From: Lactobacillus sp. ESL0679
GTDB taxonomy: Bacteria > Bacillota > Bacilli > Lactobacillales > Lactobacillaceae
Length of the DNA: 64,000 nucleotides
NCBI RefSeq assembly: GCF_029433515.1
Contig: NZ_JAQTIG010000005.1
Location: 99,267-163,266, forward strand
Direction of reading: 5' to 3'
Positions within the stretch are counted from its first letter, which is position 1, and each line of letters begins with the position of its first letter. The translations under genes were made by a program, and so were the position numbers. This document shows, one piece after another, positions 57,529 to 64,000 of the stretch. The notes under the pieces are model-generated. The model was not told where the DNA came from. It made no database searches and saw only the letters and a program-made list of their open reading frames with translations.

Positions 57529-60046
57529 AAATTACTGGAAGAACCGACAGCTTGAGTTAAAACAACGACAGTTAGACAATGCCACAGACTATGAAGCAGC
57601 ACTTCGTAGTAGAATGAAGATGTTGTTTAATGAGATTCAAAAAGAAATTGACAAGTTCCTGGCACGTTATGCAGCAAACAATGACATTGATGTGCCTAGT
57701 GCAAGAAAGTTACTAGCTCATATCAATACGACTAACTGGCAGATGACTCTTAAAGAATTTGAAGAGAAGGCTAAGGCAGGCGGCTTTGATAAAGAGTTAG
57801 ACAACGAGTATTTCAAGAGCAGAATTGCTCGTTTACAGGACATTAACAAGCAACTGCAGGAATTAGGTGGTAAATTTGCGGACAAAGAGTCCGACAGAAT
57901 GGGGGACGCGTTAGCAAACCAGTTTCAAGACACTTACCTGCATCAGAATTATAATTGGCAGGATTCGCATAATGGCTTCAGCATTGATTTCACACACTTT
58001 AACGAAACGCAATTAAAGCAAATTGCTAATCAGCCCTGGCAAGGTAGTAACTTTTCTAAGAGAATTTGGAAGAATTACCATGATGTTTTGCCTAACCAAC
58101 TGACAGACGCTTTGCTAAGAGGAACATTGCTTGGTTATTCTGCTGATCGAGTTACAAGAATGCTCAAAGATCGATTTGCTGATGTTACGAACAATCAGAT
58201 TCATCGGTTAGTTGTTACGGAAATGGGACACGCTGCTGAGAACGCAACAGCTGAGTTTTATGAAGATTCGAAAATTGAACAGTACGAATATATGGCCACA
58301 CTTGAGTCGCATACCTGCGAGCAGTGTGGTTATTTAGATGGCAAGATTTTTAATGTTAAGGATAGAATTGACGGTGAGAATTACCCACTAATTCATCCTT
58401 ACTGTCGTTGCACAACTGTACCGTATGACAATACACTGCCAGACATTGAAACACGCTGGATGCGTGACCCAAAAACTGGCAAAGGCAAGTTAGTCGATAG
58501 CATGAGCTTTCAAGATTGGAAGAAGCAATATGTTGATGGCGTTGCACCAGAATCTAAGTTTGATCCAATGGACAAGACGCAGTGGCCAAAACATATTAGA
58601 GTTTCTGATTCTGATATGTTTGGTAAGCAGATTAGTTTTGAATCGCCAGAAGGACGCACATTAGGTTCTGAATCATTAGACAAAATGGCGCGTTGGGATG
58701 ATGAAGATGTCAAAGACACACTTGGCGAATATTATAAGGGCGATGAAAAGCAACAATCTTCTGTTTTTAATTGGATAAAGAAATACAAAGATTATCTATC
58801 TAAGCCAGTTAAGCCTATTACTGAAGAGCAAACATCTCAAAAGTATACTGCCGATTTGTTTAAGCCTAAGCCATTGGGTATTGATATCGACAAAGCTACT
58901 AATGATGAGCTGCGTAACTATATCAGTAGCAATTATGGGATGCAATTTGAAGAGACAAGTAGAACTAAATTATCTAATATTGCTTTGAAGGAAACTATAA
59001 AGACAATTGATCAGTTCAAAGATCTATATAGTGCGTTTCCTGATAAGATACCTGTTTTGCATGCTTATCCAAAGTCAAAAATGGGGAATACAATAGCTTG
59101 GTATTCAAGTTATGTCCATGACTACACGCCGGTTGAATTTGGCTTGAATACGTTATTCTTTAAAGACAGTGAATATTTAAAGAGAACAGTTGAAGCAAAC
59201 GTAAAATCTCATTGGTTCTCAGATAATGCAGATGCAAATCATATAATGCTGCATGAATTTTGTCATCATATAGATAGGCAATTGTCTAAACTCATGGGGA
59301 AAGGCTTTTCTGATGAATTATTTACTAGAATAGCAAATGAAGGCAATCCTATTGATGTAAAAGCAATAGGAAGATATGCAGAAAGCTCTTTAGAAAAGCA
59401 GCATAGTCATGTTGAAGCATTTGCTGAAATTATGACAGAAGCTTATGGTCCAACGCCAGGTAAACAGGCTCTTGCTTTTAAACAGGAATTCGAAAAAATG
59501 GCTTTGGAAGTCCTTAATAAATCAGATCAAGCTAAAGTTATACCTACAGAGCAAGCTCAACGTAATCAGATTAAGAAAGCTAAACTTACCTTTGATGAAA
59601 AACAGGGCTTGAATAGCTATCTGTCTTCATGGTCGTATAAAATAAATGATAAACTTAGGCGTGGTATTAAACTTGATAGTTTTGATAAAGCGACTATGAA
59701 GAAACTTGATTCCGCTTTAAACAACTTGCCTAAATATAAATCTGATAAGCAATTACAGCGTTCAATAGAGTTATTTAATGAAGAAGATATCATAAGATTT
59801 TTAAAAAAATGGCAGCCTGGGAAAATAGTAGAAGAACCAAGCTATACATCAGCAAGTAAAGGGGTTTACGCTTCTGATGATAATATACAAATTATTGTTA
59901 AACATCATAAGAATGGTCGTGACTTAGCTGGATATGGACTTGAAGCTGAAAAAGAAGTATTATTTAAGCGAGGAACTAAGTTTAAAGTGTTAGATGGTTA
60001 TCTGAAAGATAATAAGATTTTTTTGGAGGTTGATGAAATTGACTGA
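57509..60046 (+). CDS. MuF head-morphogenesis protein fused to a metalloprotease and an ADP-ribosyltransferase toxin domain
   Basis: An 845-residue polymorphic protein. Residues about 205-315 are the SPP1 Gp7/MuF domain (GTLLGYSADRVTRMLKDRF, ATLESHTCEQCGYLDGK, HPYCRCTTVPY). The middle carries a zincin motif HEFCHH (582-587). The C-terminal 150 residues look like an ADP-ribosyltransferase: R751 in QRSIE, the S-T-S-like YTSASKG (779-785) and the E-x-E-type AEKEVLF (813-819). Ordinary Gp7 proteins are 300-400 residues, so 450 have been added. The head is known to carry MuF proteins into the host with the DNA. Start ATG 57509, or GTG 57500, within the portal 3' end. Confidence 0.85.
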   Translation: MTTRKTRNYWKNRQLELKQRQLDNATDYEAALRSRMKMLFNEIQKEIDKFLARYAANNDIDVPSARKLLAHINTTNWQMTLKEFEEKAKAGGFDKELDNEYFKSRIARLQDINKQLQELGGKFADKESDRMGDALANQFQDTYLHQNYNWQDSHNGFSIDFTHFNETQLKQIANQPWQGSNFSKRIWKNYHDVLPNQLTDALLRGTLLGYSADRVTRMLKDRFADVTNNQIHRLVVTEMGHAAENATAEFYEDSKIEQYEYMATLESHTCEQCGYLDGKIFNVKDRIDGENYPLIHPYCRCTTVPYDNTLPDIETRWMRDPKTGKGKLVDSMSFQDWKKQYVDGVAPESKFDPMDKTQWPKHIRVSDSDMFGKQISFESPEGRTLGSESLDKMARWDDEDVKDTLGEYYKGDEKQQSSVFNWIKKYKDYLSKPVKPITEEQTSQKYTADLFKPKPLGIDIDKATNDELRNYISSNYGMQFEETSRTKLSNIALKETIKTIDQFKDLYSAFPDKIPVLHAYPKSKMGNTIAWYSSYVHDYTPVEFGLNTLFFKDSEYLKRTVEANVKSHWFSDNADANHIMLHEFCHHIDRQLSKLMGKGFSDELFTRIANEGNPIDVKAIGRYAESSLEKQHSHVEAFAEIMTEAYGPTPGKQALAFKQEFEKMALEVLNKSDQAKVIPTEQAQRNQIKKAKLTFDEKQGLNSYLSSWSYKINDKLRRGIKLDSFDKATMKKLDSALNNLPKYKSDKQLQRSIELFNEEDIIRFLKKWQPGKIVEEPSYTSASKGVYASDDNIQIIVKHHKNGRDLAGYGLEAEKEVLFKRGTKFKVLDGYLKDNKIFLEVDEID

Positions 60047-60272
60047 TGAAGAACCATATTCTGGTTTAAGATGGCACATGCCTCTTGGTGGAAAAGTAAT
60101 CGGTAGGGATCATCCACAAACTGAAGAAGAAAAGAAAAAACATGAAGATCTTATAAGACAAGTCAAAGCTTTACCTGATTCTTTTTATCATAATGAACAC
60201 GCTGAAAAAATAAGACAGAAAATTAAAGAAGCTAATAAATTGTACGGCTTTCCTGAAGATGAAAATCTTTAG
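60033..60272 (+). CDS. Small protein behind the MuF toxin, candidate immunity protein
   Basis: About 79 residues, charged (EEPYSGLRWHMPLGGKVIGRDHPQTEEEKKKHEDLIRQVKALPD), no membrane segment or known family. GGAGG (60025-60029) can serve ATG 60033 or TTG 60039. The gene overlaps the end of the toxin gene by 14 nt, so the two are translationally coupled. In MuF polymorphic toxins an antitoxin gene usually follows directly. The immunity role is inferred from position alone. Confidence 0.6.
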   Translation: MKLTDEEPYSGLRWHMPLGGKVIGRDHPQTEEEKKKHEDLIRQVKALPDSFYHNEHAEKIRQKIKEANKLYGFPEDENL

Positions 60273-60287
60273 AAGGAGGAAGTTAGA

Positions 60288-60434
60288 ATGATAGGTCAAC
60301 CTAAGGGACTTAAATATTGGACTGATGACGGTATTAATCCAAAAGCACCTCAATGGGCTAAGGACGAATATGTTGAATACATGCAAGCAATGGATGAGAA
60401 GCCTGATAAGAACGGAATAGTAAGATATGTGTAA
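60288..60434 (+). CDS. Small phage protein (48 aa)
   Basis: Forty-eight residues (MIGQPKGLKYWTDDGINPKAPQWAKDEYVEY...) with an excellent SD (AGAAGGAGG). Trp-rich, acidic. Lies between the candidate immunity gene and a terminator-like hairpin. Unknown; could be a second immunity factor. Confidence 0.5.
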   Translation: MIGQPKGLKYWTDDGINPKAPQWAKDEYVEYMQAMDEKPDKNGIVRYV

Positions 60435-60470
60435 ATAGCGATTAGTAAAATCTACTAACCGCTATTTGTT
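60433..60470 (+). terminator. Terminator-like hairpin before the scaffold gene
   Basis: AAATAGCGATTAGTA (60433-60447) pairs with TACTAACCGCTATTT (60453-60467), one mismatch. The T-run is weak (TTTGTTT), so partial read-through to the capsid genes is likely. Confidence 0.55.
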
Positions 60471-60552
60471 TGCCCTGAGCATGGCATAAAAAGGCTTATT
60501 TTTTATACCCTTGCGAGAAGTCAACTCGTAAAAAGATGTTAAAGGAGCAGTT

Positions 60553-61161
60553 ATGAAAAGAGATAGTTTAAAAGAATTAGGTTTGAGTGAAGAAGTCATT
60601 GACAAGGTTATGTCGATGAATGGCGAAGATATTAATGCAGCTAAAGGAAAATCTGCGGAGCTTAGTACGGAAAACGAGAGCTTGAAGCAACAAATTGCTG
60701 ACAGAGATAAAGACTTGGGCAAGCTAAAGAAGCAAGTCAGGGACAATGATGATGTTTCTGGTCAGCTTAAGGAGCTGCAAGACAAGTATAAGCAAGATAC
60801 CGAGCAGCTTAATGAGCAATTAAGTCAGACTAAGCTGACCAATGCAATCAATCAAGCTCTGACAGCTGATAAGGTACGCAATCCTAAGGCAATTAAAGGT
60901 TTGCTGAATATGGACGATATTAAGTTAAACGATAAAGGTGAATTGATTGGCTTAGATGAGCAAATTGCTGCAATTAAAAAGAGTGATGCTTACCTATTTG
61001 ATGAAGGCAGCACACAACCATATAATCCAGCTGGCGGCAGCCCTGCAACTAATACCAAGGCATTTAAAGACCTATCACTTGTTGAGCGCGTTCAACTGAA
61101 ACATGATAACCCAGAACTTTTTGAACGAGAAAATGAAGAATTCAAGAAAGGAATTGAATAA
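60553..61161 (+). CDS. Capsid scaffolding protein (phage GP20 type)
   Basis: A 202-residue, highly charged coiled-coil protein: SLKELGLSEEVIDKVMSMNGEDINAAKG, then DRDKDLGKLKKQVRDNDDVSGQLKELQDKYKQDTEQLNEQ, and a C-terminal capsid-contact helix. It fits the Phage_GP20 minor structural/scaffold family, placed just before the major capsid gene as usual. AAAGGAG precedes ATG. Confidence 0.85.
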   Translation: MKRDSLKELGLSEEVIDKVMSMNGEDINAAKGKSAELSTENESLKQQIADRDKDLGKLKKQVRDNDDVSGQLKELQDKYKQDTEQLNEQLSQTKLTNAINQALTADKVRNPKAIKGLLNMDDIKLNDKGELIGLDEQIAAIKKSDAYLFDEGSTQPYNPAGGSPATNTKAFKDLSLVERVQLKHDNPELFERENEEFKKGIE

Positions 61162-61164
61162 AAT

Positions 61165-62148
61165 ATGGCAGATTTAACAACAACGCAAGAGTTTTTAGAC
61201 CCAGAAGTCTTAGCTCCGATTATTGAAAATGGATATACAAAACAAATGGCATTCTTGCCGTTAGCTGATGTTGATAACACATTAGTTGGTAAGCCGGGAG
61301 ATACTGTGACGGTACCAACCTGGGGCACGATTGGTGGTGCGCAAGATGTAGGTGAAGGCGAAGCAATTCCGGTATCGCAATTGAAGCAAGGCTTCACGAC
61401 AACAAAGGTTTCTAAAATTGGTTTAGGAGTACAACTTACAGATGAAGCAATTCTTAATTCGGTTGGTGCTGCAGTTCAGCAAGCAGTTAATCAGTTAACA
61501 AATGCGATTGCACAAGGAATTGATGACAAACTGCTGGCGGCTGCACTCACATCAAGCAACACATTATCAAATGTACCGCTAAGTATTGATGGGATTGATA
61601 CTTTCCGAGCAACGTTCGGTACACAGAGTGGAAGCCCAGCTTACACAATTATTGCCAATCCAGCAGATGCGCTTAAAATTAGCCGTGCTGTACGTGATTA
61701 CACACGTGGTTCTGACACAGGTGCGCAATTGGTTGTTAGTGGTGCAGTGCCGTTAGCACTCGGTGCTTCTGTTGTTACTACTGACAAGATGGCTAAGGGT
61801 AAAGTTGTAGTTGTCTATTCTGGCAGTGATGACATTAAAGCTAACAGTGATCGAGACGAAAATGGCAAGATTACTGAGTTCAATACTGGACGTGCATTTA
61901 AGATTTATAACAAGCGCGATTTGCTTGTAGAAAATACACGTGATGTGTCGAAACAAATTAATAGCATTTATGCGTCAAAAATTTCAGCACCATATATGCA
62001 GAATGCAAGTAAAGTATTGGTTGCTACGGTTAAAGATGCACCAATTGTATCAACGCCAAGCACACCTTCAAGTGAATCAGCTGCACCAAGTACGCAAGAA
62101 GATTCGACAGATGACACAAAGAAGACGGCAACTAAGTCTAGCAAGTAG
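61165..62148 (+). CDS. Major capsid protein
   Basis: A 327-residue coat protein with the HK97-fold pattern of small Gram-positive phages: TTQEFLDPEVLAPIIENGYTKQMAFLPLADVDNTLVGKPGDTVTVPTW, VGEGEAIPVSQLKQGFTTTKVSKIGLGVQLTDEAI, then the P-domain helix AAVQQAVNQLTNAIAQGIDDKLL. The last 35 residues are a Ser/Thr/Pro-rich flexible tail, absent in many relatives. AAAGGAAT before ATG, 3 nt after the scaffold stop. Confidence 0.9.
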   Translation: MADLTTTQEFLDPEVLAPIIENGYTKQMAFLPLADVDNTLVGKPGDTVTVPTWGTIGGAQDVGEGEAIPVSQLKQGFTTTKVSKIGLGVQLTDEAILNSVGAAVQQAVNQLTNAIAQGIDDKLLAAALTSSNTLSNVPLSIDGIDTFRATFGTQSGSPAYTIIANPADALKISRAVRDYTRGSDTGAQLVVSGAVPLALGASVVTTDKMAKGKVVVVYSGSDDIKANSDRDENGKITEFNTGRAFKIYNKRDLLVENTRDVSKQINSIYASKISAPYMQNASKVLVATVKDAPIVSTPSTPSSESAAPSTQEDSTDDTKKTATKSSK

Positions 62149-62164
62149 TTAGGAAGTGGCCTGA

Positions 62165-62560
62165 ATGGACTACAAAGACTACTCCAAATACGATGACGTA
62201 GTTAAGAAGACTAAACTGCTGCTACCCAATAGTGACAATAATCCTAGCTATGACAGCACCGTTGACTTTACGATTGAGAAAGCAGTCAATGATGTTTCTA
62301 CTTACTGCAATACACCGATTGACGAGCTACCAGCGGAGCTATGCAGCACAATTGTTAGTCTAGCTGTACAATTGCTTGATACTCACGGCTGGCTTAACAG
62401 TCAGCAGGACGACAGCAACGTGGGTTCAATCACCGAGGGCGATGTTTCAGTTACGTTTAAGCAACCAAGCGAGGTCTATAAAGATTTGCAGGTAGTTAAT
62501 GCCATCAGCGATGATTATCGCTCGATATTGAACAGATTTAGGAGGTTACCACCACAATGA
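62165..62560 (+). CDS. Head-tail connector protein (Gp15-like)
   Basis: A 131-residue helical protein: DFTIEKAVNDVSTYCNTPIDELPAELCSTIVSLAVQLLDTHG, then EGDVSVTF. This pattern and position right after the capsid gene match the Gp6/Gp15-type head completion proteins that ring the portal. It overlaps the next gene by 4 nt. Confidence 0.8.
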   Translation: MDYKDYSKYDDVVKKTKLLLPNSDNNPSYDSTVDFTIEKAVNDVSTYCNTPIDELPAELCSTIVSLAVQLLDTHGWLNSQQDDSNVGSITEGDVSVTFKQPSEVYKDLQVVNAISDDYRSILNRFRRLPPQ

Positions 62561-62919
62561 GTATGTTTGGCGGACTGACCAGAGCAGCACCACTGCTTTG
62601 GTATGATAAAGCAACGATTACTGGCAAACGAACAATTAAGCATGGCGCTATCACTGATAGCGAAACCGTGACGATTGTATCTGATGAGCCATGCAAAGTT
62701 ATCTTAAAAGGGCAAAAAGCCAGCACACAATCGTTTTTCGGTACTGATGAATATGATGCAGAATTGCTGATTAGAACAGGCATAGATATTCCAGCAGGTA
62801 GTCGTATCAATGTAACTGATGTAAATGGCAAAACGGTTCAGTATAAGCGAGCCAGCAAAGGCTATACCGGTTATGCTAGTCATCAAGAACTAGCAATGGT
62901 GAGGGATGAGAAAGCATGA
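62557..62919 (+). CDS. Head closure / minor capsid protein
   Basis: A 120-residue beta-rich protein (KATITGKRTIKHGAITDSETVTIVSDEPCKVILKGQK ... EYDAELLIRTGIDIPAGSRINVTDVNGKTVQYKRAS) with the pattern of Gp16/minor capsid protein 2-type stoppers. It shares 4 nt with both neighbours, as in other PBSX-like head operons. Confidence 0.8.
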   Translation: MSMFGGLTRAAPLLWYDKATITGKRTIKHGAITDSETVTIVSDEPCKVILKGQKASTQSFFGTDEYDAELLIRTGIDIPAGSRINVTDVNGKTVQYKRASKGYTGYASHQELAMVRDEKA

Positions 62920-63317
62920 GTTTGGGAACGGTTGATGATGCTGAGTTCAAGGCATTCACTGACAAGATTACGAATGTCGTAAATGGTGGCCAGCTTAAAC
63001 AAGCAATTGGCGAGAGTGCTGGCCGAATTGGTCAGCAGTCACTCAAGCAGTTCAAAGCTAATACGCCAGTTGATACTGGCAATTTAAGGCGCTCTTGGAC
63101 TGTAGCTGGCCCGCACTATGACGGCATGAGCTGGAGCATGAAACTCAGTAACAACACTGAATATGCATCCTTCGTTGAGAACGGTCACCGAACTCGTGGC
63201 GGTGGCAGTTGGGTACCAGGACAATTCTTCATGGAAAAGTCCAAGAACCAGATTGAAAGTCAATTGCCATTCTTAATTACACCATTGTTAGTTAAGTTTA
63301 GGAACTTATTATCATGA
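62916..63317 (+). CDS. Minor capsid/HK97 Gp10-like tail completion protein
   Basis: A 133-residue protein. QSLKQFKANTPVDTGNLRRSWTVAG, NNTEYASFVENGHRTRGGG and WVPGQFFMEKS are the HK97_gp10/minor capsid hallmarks. It connects head and tail. Overlaps its neighbours by 4 nt on each side. Confidence 0.87.
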   Translation: MSLGTVDDAEFKAFTDKITNVVNGGQLKQAIGESAGRIGQQSLKQFKANTPVDTGNLRRSWTVAGPHYDGMSWSMKLSNNTEYASFVENGHRTRGGGSWVPGQFFMEKSKNQIESQLPFLITPLLVKFRNLLS

Positions 63318-63724
63318 CGATTACAAAACGAATAGCAGGCGAAATAGCAGCAATTTTTCCAGACGCAGTAATTTATACAGAGAACCAAGACAGCAACTTT
63401 CAGGAGCCGTCTTTTTTTATTCAAAAAATTTTAACTGCAACTGCATCATTGTTATTTGAGAATCAAGACCGAAAATATCACTATCAATTAGTATATTTTC
63501 CTGATCCTGATCACCCCAATGCAGATATGGAGCGTGTGGAAGATAAGCTGCTAAACAATTTTACGCAATTAACTAATTTTGCCAGTATTCATAATCGCGA
63601 ATTTGAAATTGATACAGCTAACACTGTGTTAGAAGTCAAATTTGAGGTTTGGACATGGGCAATTAAGCAAGATAGAACGATTAAACAAAGAAAGGTAGAT
63701 GTAAATGGCGGAGTCAAAAACTGA
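63314..63724 (+). CDS. Tail terminator-type protein (DUF6838-like)
   Basis: A 136-residue protein: KRIAGEIAAIFPDAVIYTENQDSNFQEPSFFIQKI ... YHYQLVYFPDPDHPNADMERVEDKLLNN. The tail terminator family of contractile Gram-positive phages has this pattern and this place before the sheath. It overlaps the next gene by 20 nt. Confidence 0.8.
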   Translation: MTITKRIAGEIAAIFPDAVIYTENQDSNFQEPSFFIQKILTATASLLFENQDRKYHYQLVYFPDPDHPNADMERVEDKLLNNFTQLTNFASIHNREFEIDTANTVLEVKFEVWTWAIKQDRTIKQRKVDVNGGVKN

Positions 63725-63914
63725 AACAGTGCAGGAAAAACCGTTTAGCACTATTACTAAGCAAGAAAACAGGTTTACGAAGAAAGCTATTCTTAATAGT
63801 AACTTGTTTGCAACCGTTGATAAGGACATCTTACGTACTGTTTTAGAAGATGGTAAGACATACACGATTGAAGAATTGCAAGCAGCAATTAAGAAATTTA
63901 AAGGGGGTATTTAA
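63705..63914 (+). CDS. Small phage tail-region protein (69 aa)
   Basis: A 69-residue, Lys/Glu-rich protein (TKQENRFTKKAILNSNLFATVDKDILRTVLEDGKTYTIEELQAAIKKFKGGI) placed just before the sheath gene, where PBSX-like phages encode a small conserved protein. AAAGGTAG precedes ATG. The next gene starts at the base after its stop. Confidence 0.7.
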   Translation: MAESKTETVQEKPFSTITKQENRFTKKAILNSNLFATVDKDILRTVLEDGKTYTIEELQAAIKKFKGGI

Positions 63915-64000
63915 ATGGCAGGCGGAACATGGAAAACGCAGAATAAGCGACGTCCTGGAGCATATATTAATGTTAAAGGCGTTGCTCAACCAACTTCTGA
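63915..64000 (+). CDS. Tail sheath protein, N-terminal fragment cut by the window end
   Basis: Only 28 residues are present: MAGGTWKTQNKRRPGAYINV and the next few. This is the standard start of XkdK-type sheath proteins (MAGGT..., RPGAYIN). AAGGGGG precedes ATG. It shows that the phage has a contractile tail. Confidence 0.85.
   Translation, partial: MAGGTWKTQNKRRPGAYINVKGVAQPTS

Larger units (their letters stand above)
37150..64000. mobile_element. Prophage (temperate myovirus, PBSX-like head plan), left part
   Basis: From the tRNA-Arg integration site to the window end there is a continuous phage genome: leftward integrase-immunity module, operators, rightward early and replication module, recombination genes, packaging, head and start of the tail. 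The last gene begins as a tail sheath (MAGGTWKTQNKRRPGAYI), which indicates a contractile tail. No frameshift is seen in the phage genes, so it may be intact. Confidence 0.9.

Noticed and set aside
37245..64000. Insertion sequences or transposases within the prophage
   Set aside because: The only recombinase is the integrase; no transposase motif or terminal repeat pair was found.

Overview
The window looks like a chromosome segment of a Lactobacillus of the L. delbrueckii/helveticus/acidophilus group, from sequence character alone. It is AT-rich, has strong AGGAGG-type ribosome binding sites, and carries a D-2-hydroxyacid (D-lactate type) dehydrogenase, a gluconokinase, a methionine-type T-box candidate and a low-GC Firmicute phage set. 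No rRNA, CRISPR array or insertion sequence was seen.

Region 1 (1-18.9 kb) is housekeeping rlmD surrounded by a defence/addiction island. It holds a YafQ/RelB-type toxin-antitoxin pair, a Phd/RelE-type pair, a PD-(D/E)XK-like protein, a frameshifted AAA ATPase, a secreted protein, and two tandem paralogous proteins of unknown function, the second frameshifted. The core is a collinear, overlapping gene set: an AlbA/Schlafen-type protein, an N6-adenine DNA methyltransferase, a HEPN-like protein, an SF2 helicase and a GIY-YIG (T5orf172-like) nuclease. This set looks like a split ATP-dependent restriction-modification system. An unrecognised protein and an N-terminally truncated GmrSD-type (DUF262/DUF1524) protein follow.

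Region 2 (18.9-37.1 kb) is metabolic: gluconokinase, a decayed and an intact GNAT copy either side of a DASS carboxylate transporter, a GltS-like membrane carrier, four closely related amidohydrolases (the third behind a T-box leader), a tiny holin-like type I toxin with a probable antisense RNA, a 14-TM MFS exporter, a D-lactate dehydrogenase-like enzyme, and an overlapping trio (degenerate GH25, DEAD-box helicase, PTS EIIC).

Region 3 (37.1 kb to the end) is a prophage integrated at tRNA-Arg(CCT). The leftward lysogeny module has integrase, a membrane protein, a DUF4352-like lipoprotein, an ImmA-type peptidase and a CI-type repressor, with three matching operators. The rightward early module has an antirepressor, Gp157, ERF recombinase, a replication initiator with internal repeats, a DnaC-like loader, SSB, a RusA resolvase and two ArpU regulators. 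Next come an array of five 11-bp repeats, two odd tRNA-like sequences, and the packaging/head module (TerS, TerL, portal, MuF protein, scaffold, capsid, connectors). The window ends at the start of a contractile-tail sheath gene, so the phage is a myovirus of PBSX-like plan and continues to the right.

The most striking observations are these. (1) Four prophage proteins, two of them encoded antisense to the early operon, end in the SSB-type tail D-(D/N)-(D/N)-LPF. (2) The head-morphogenesis protein is a MuF-metalloprotease-ADP-ribosyltransferase polymorphic toxin with a small gene just behind it. (3) The defence operon has an unusual gene composition. (4) A set of phage genes shares an M(S/T)EEKR module joined to different C-terminal domains.
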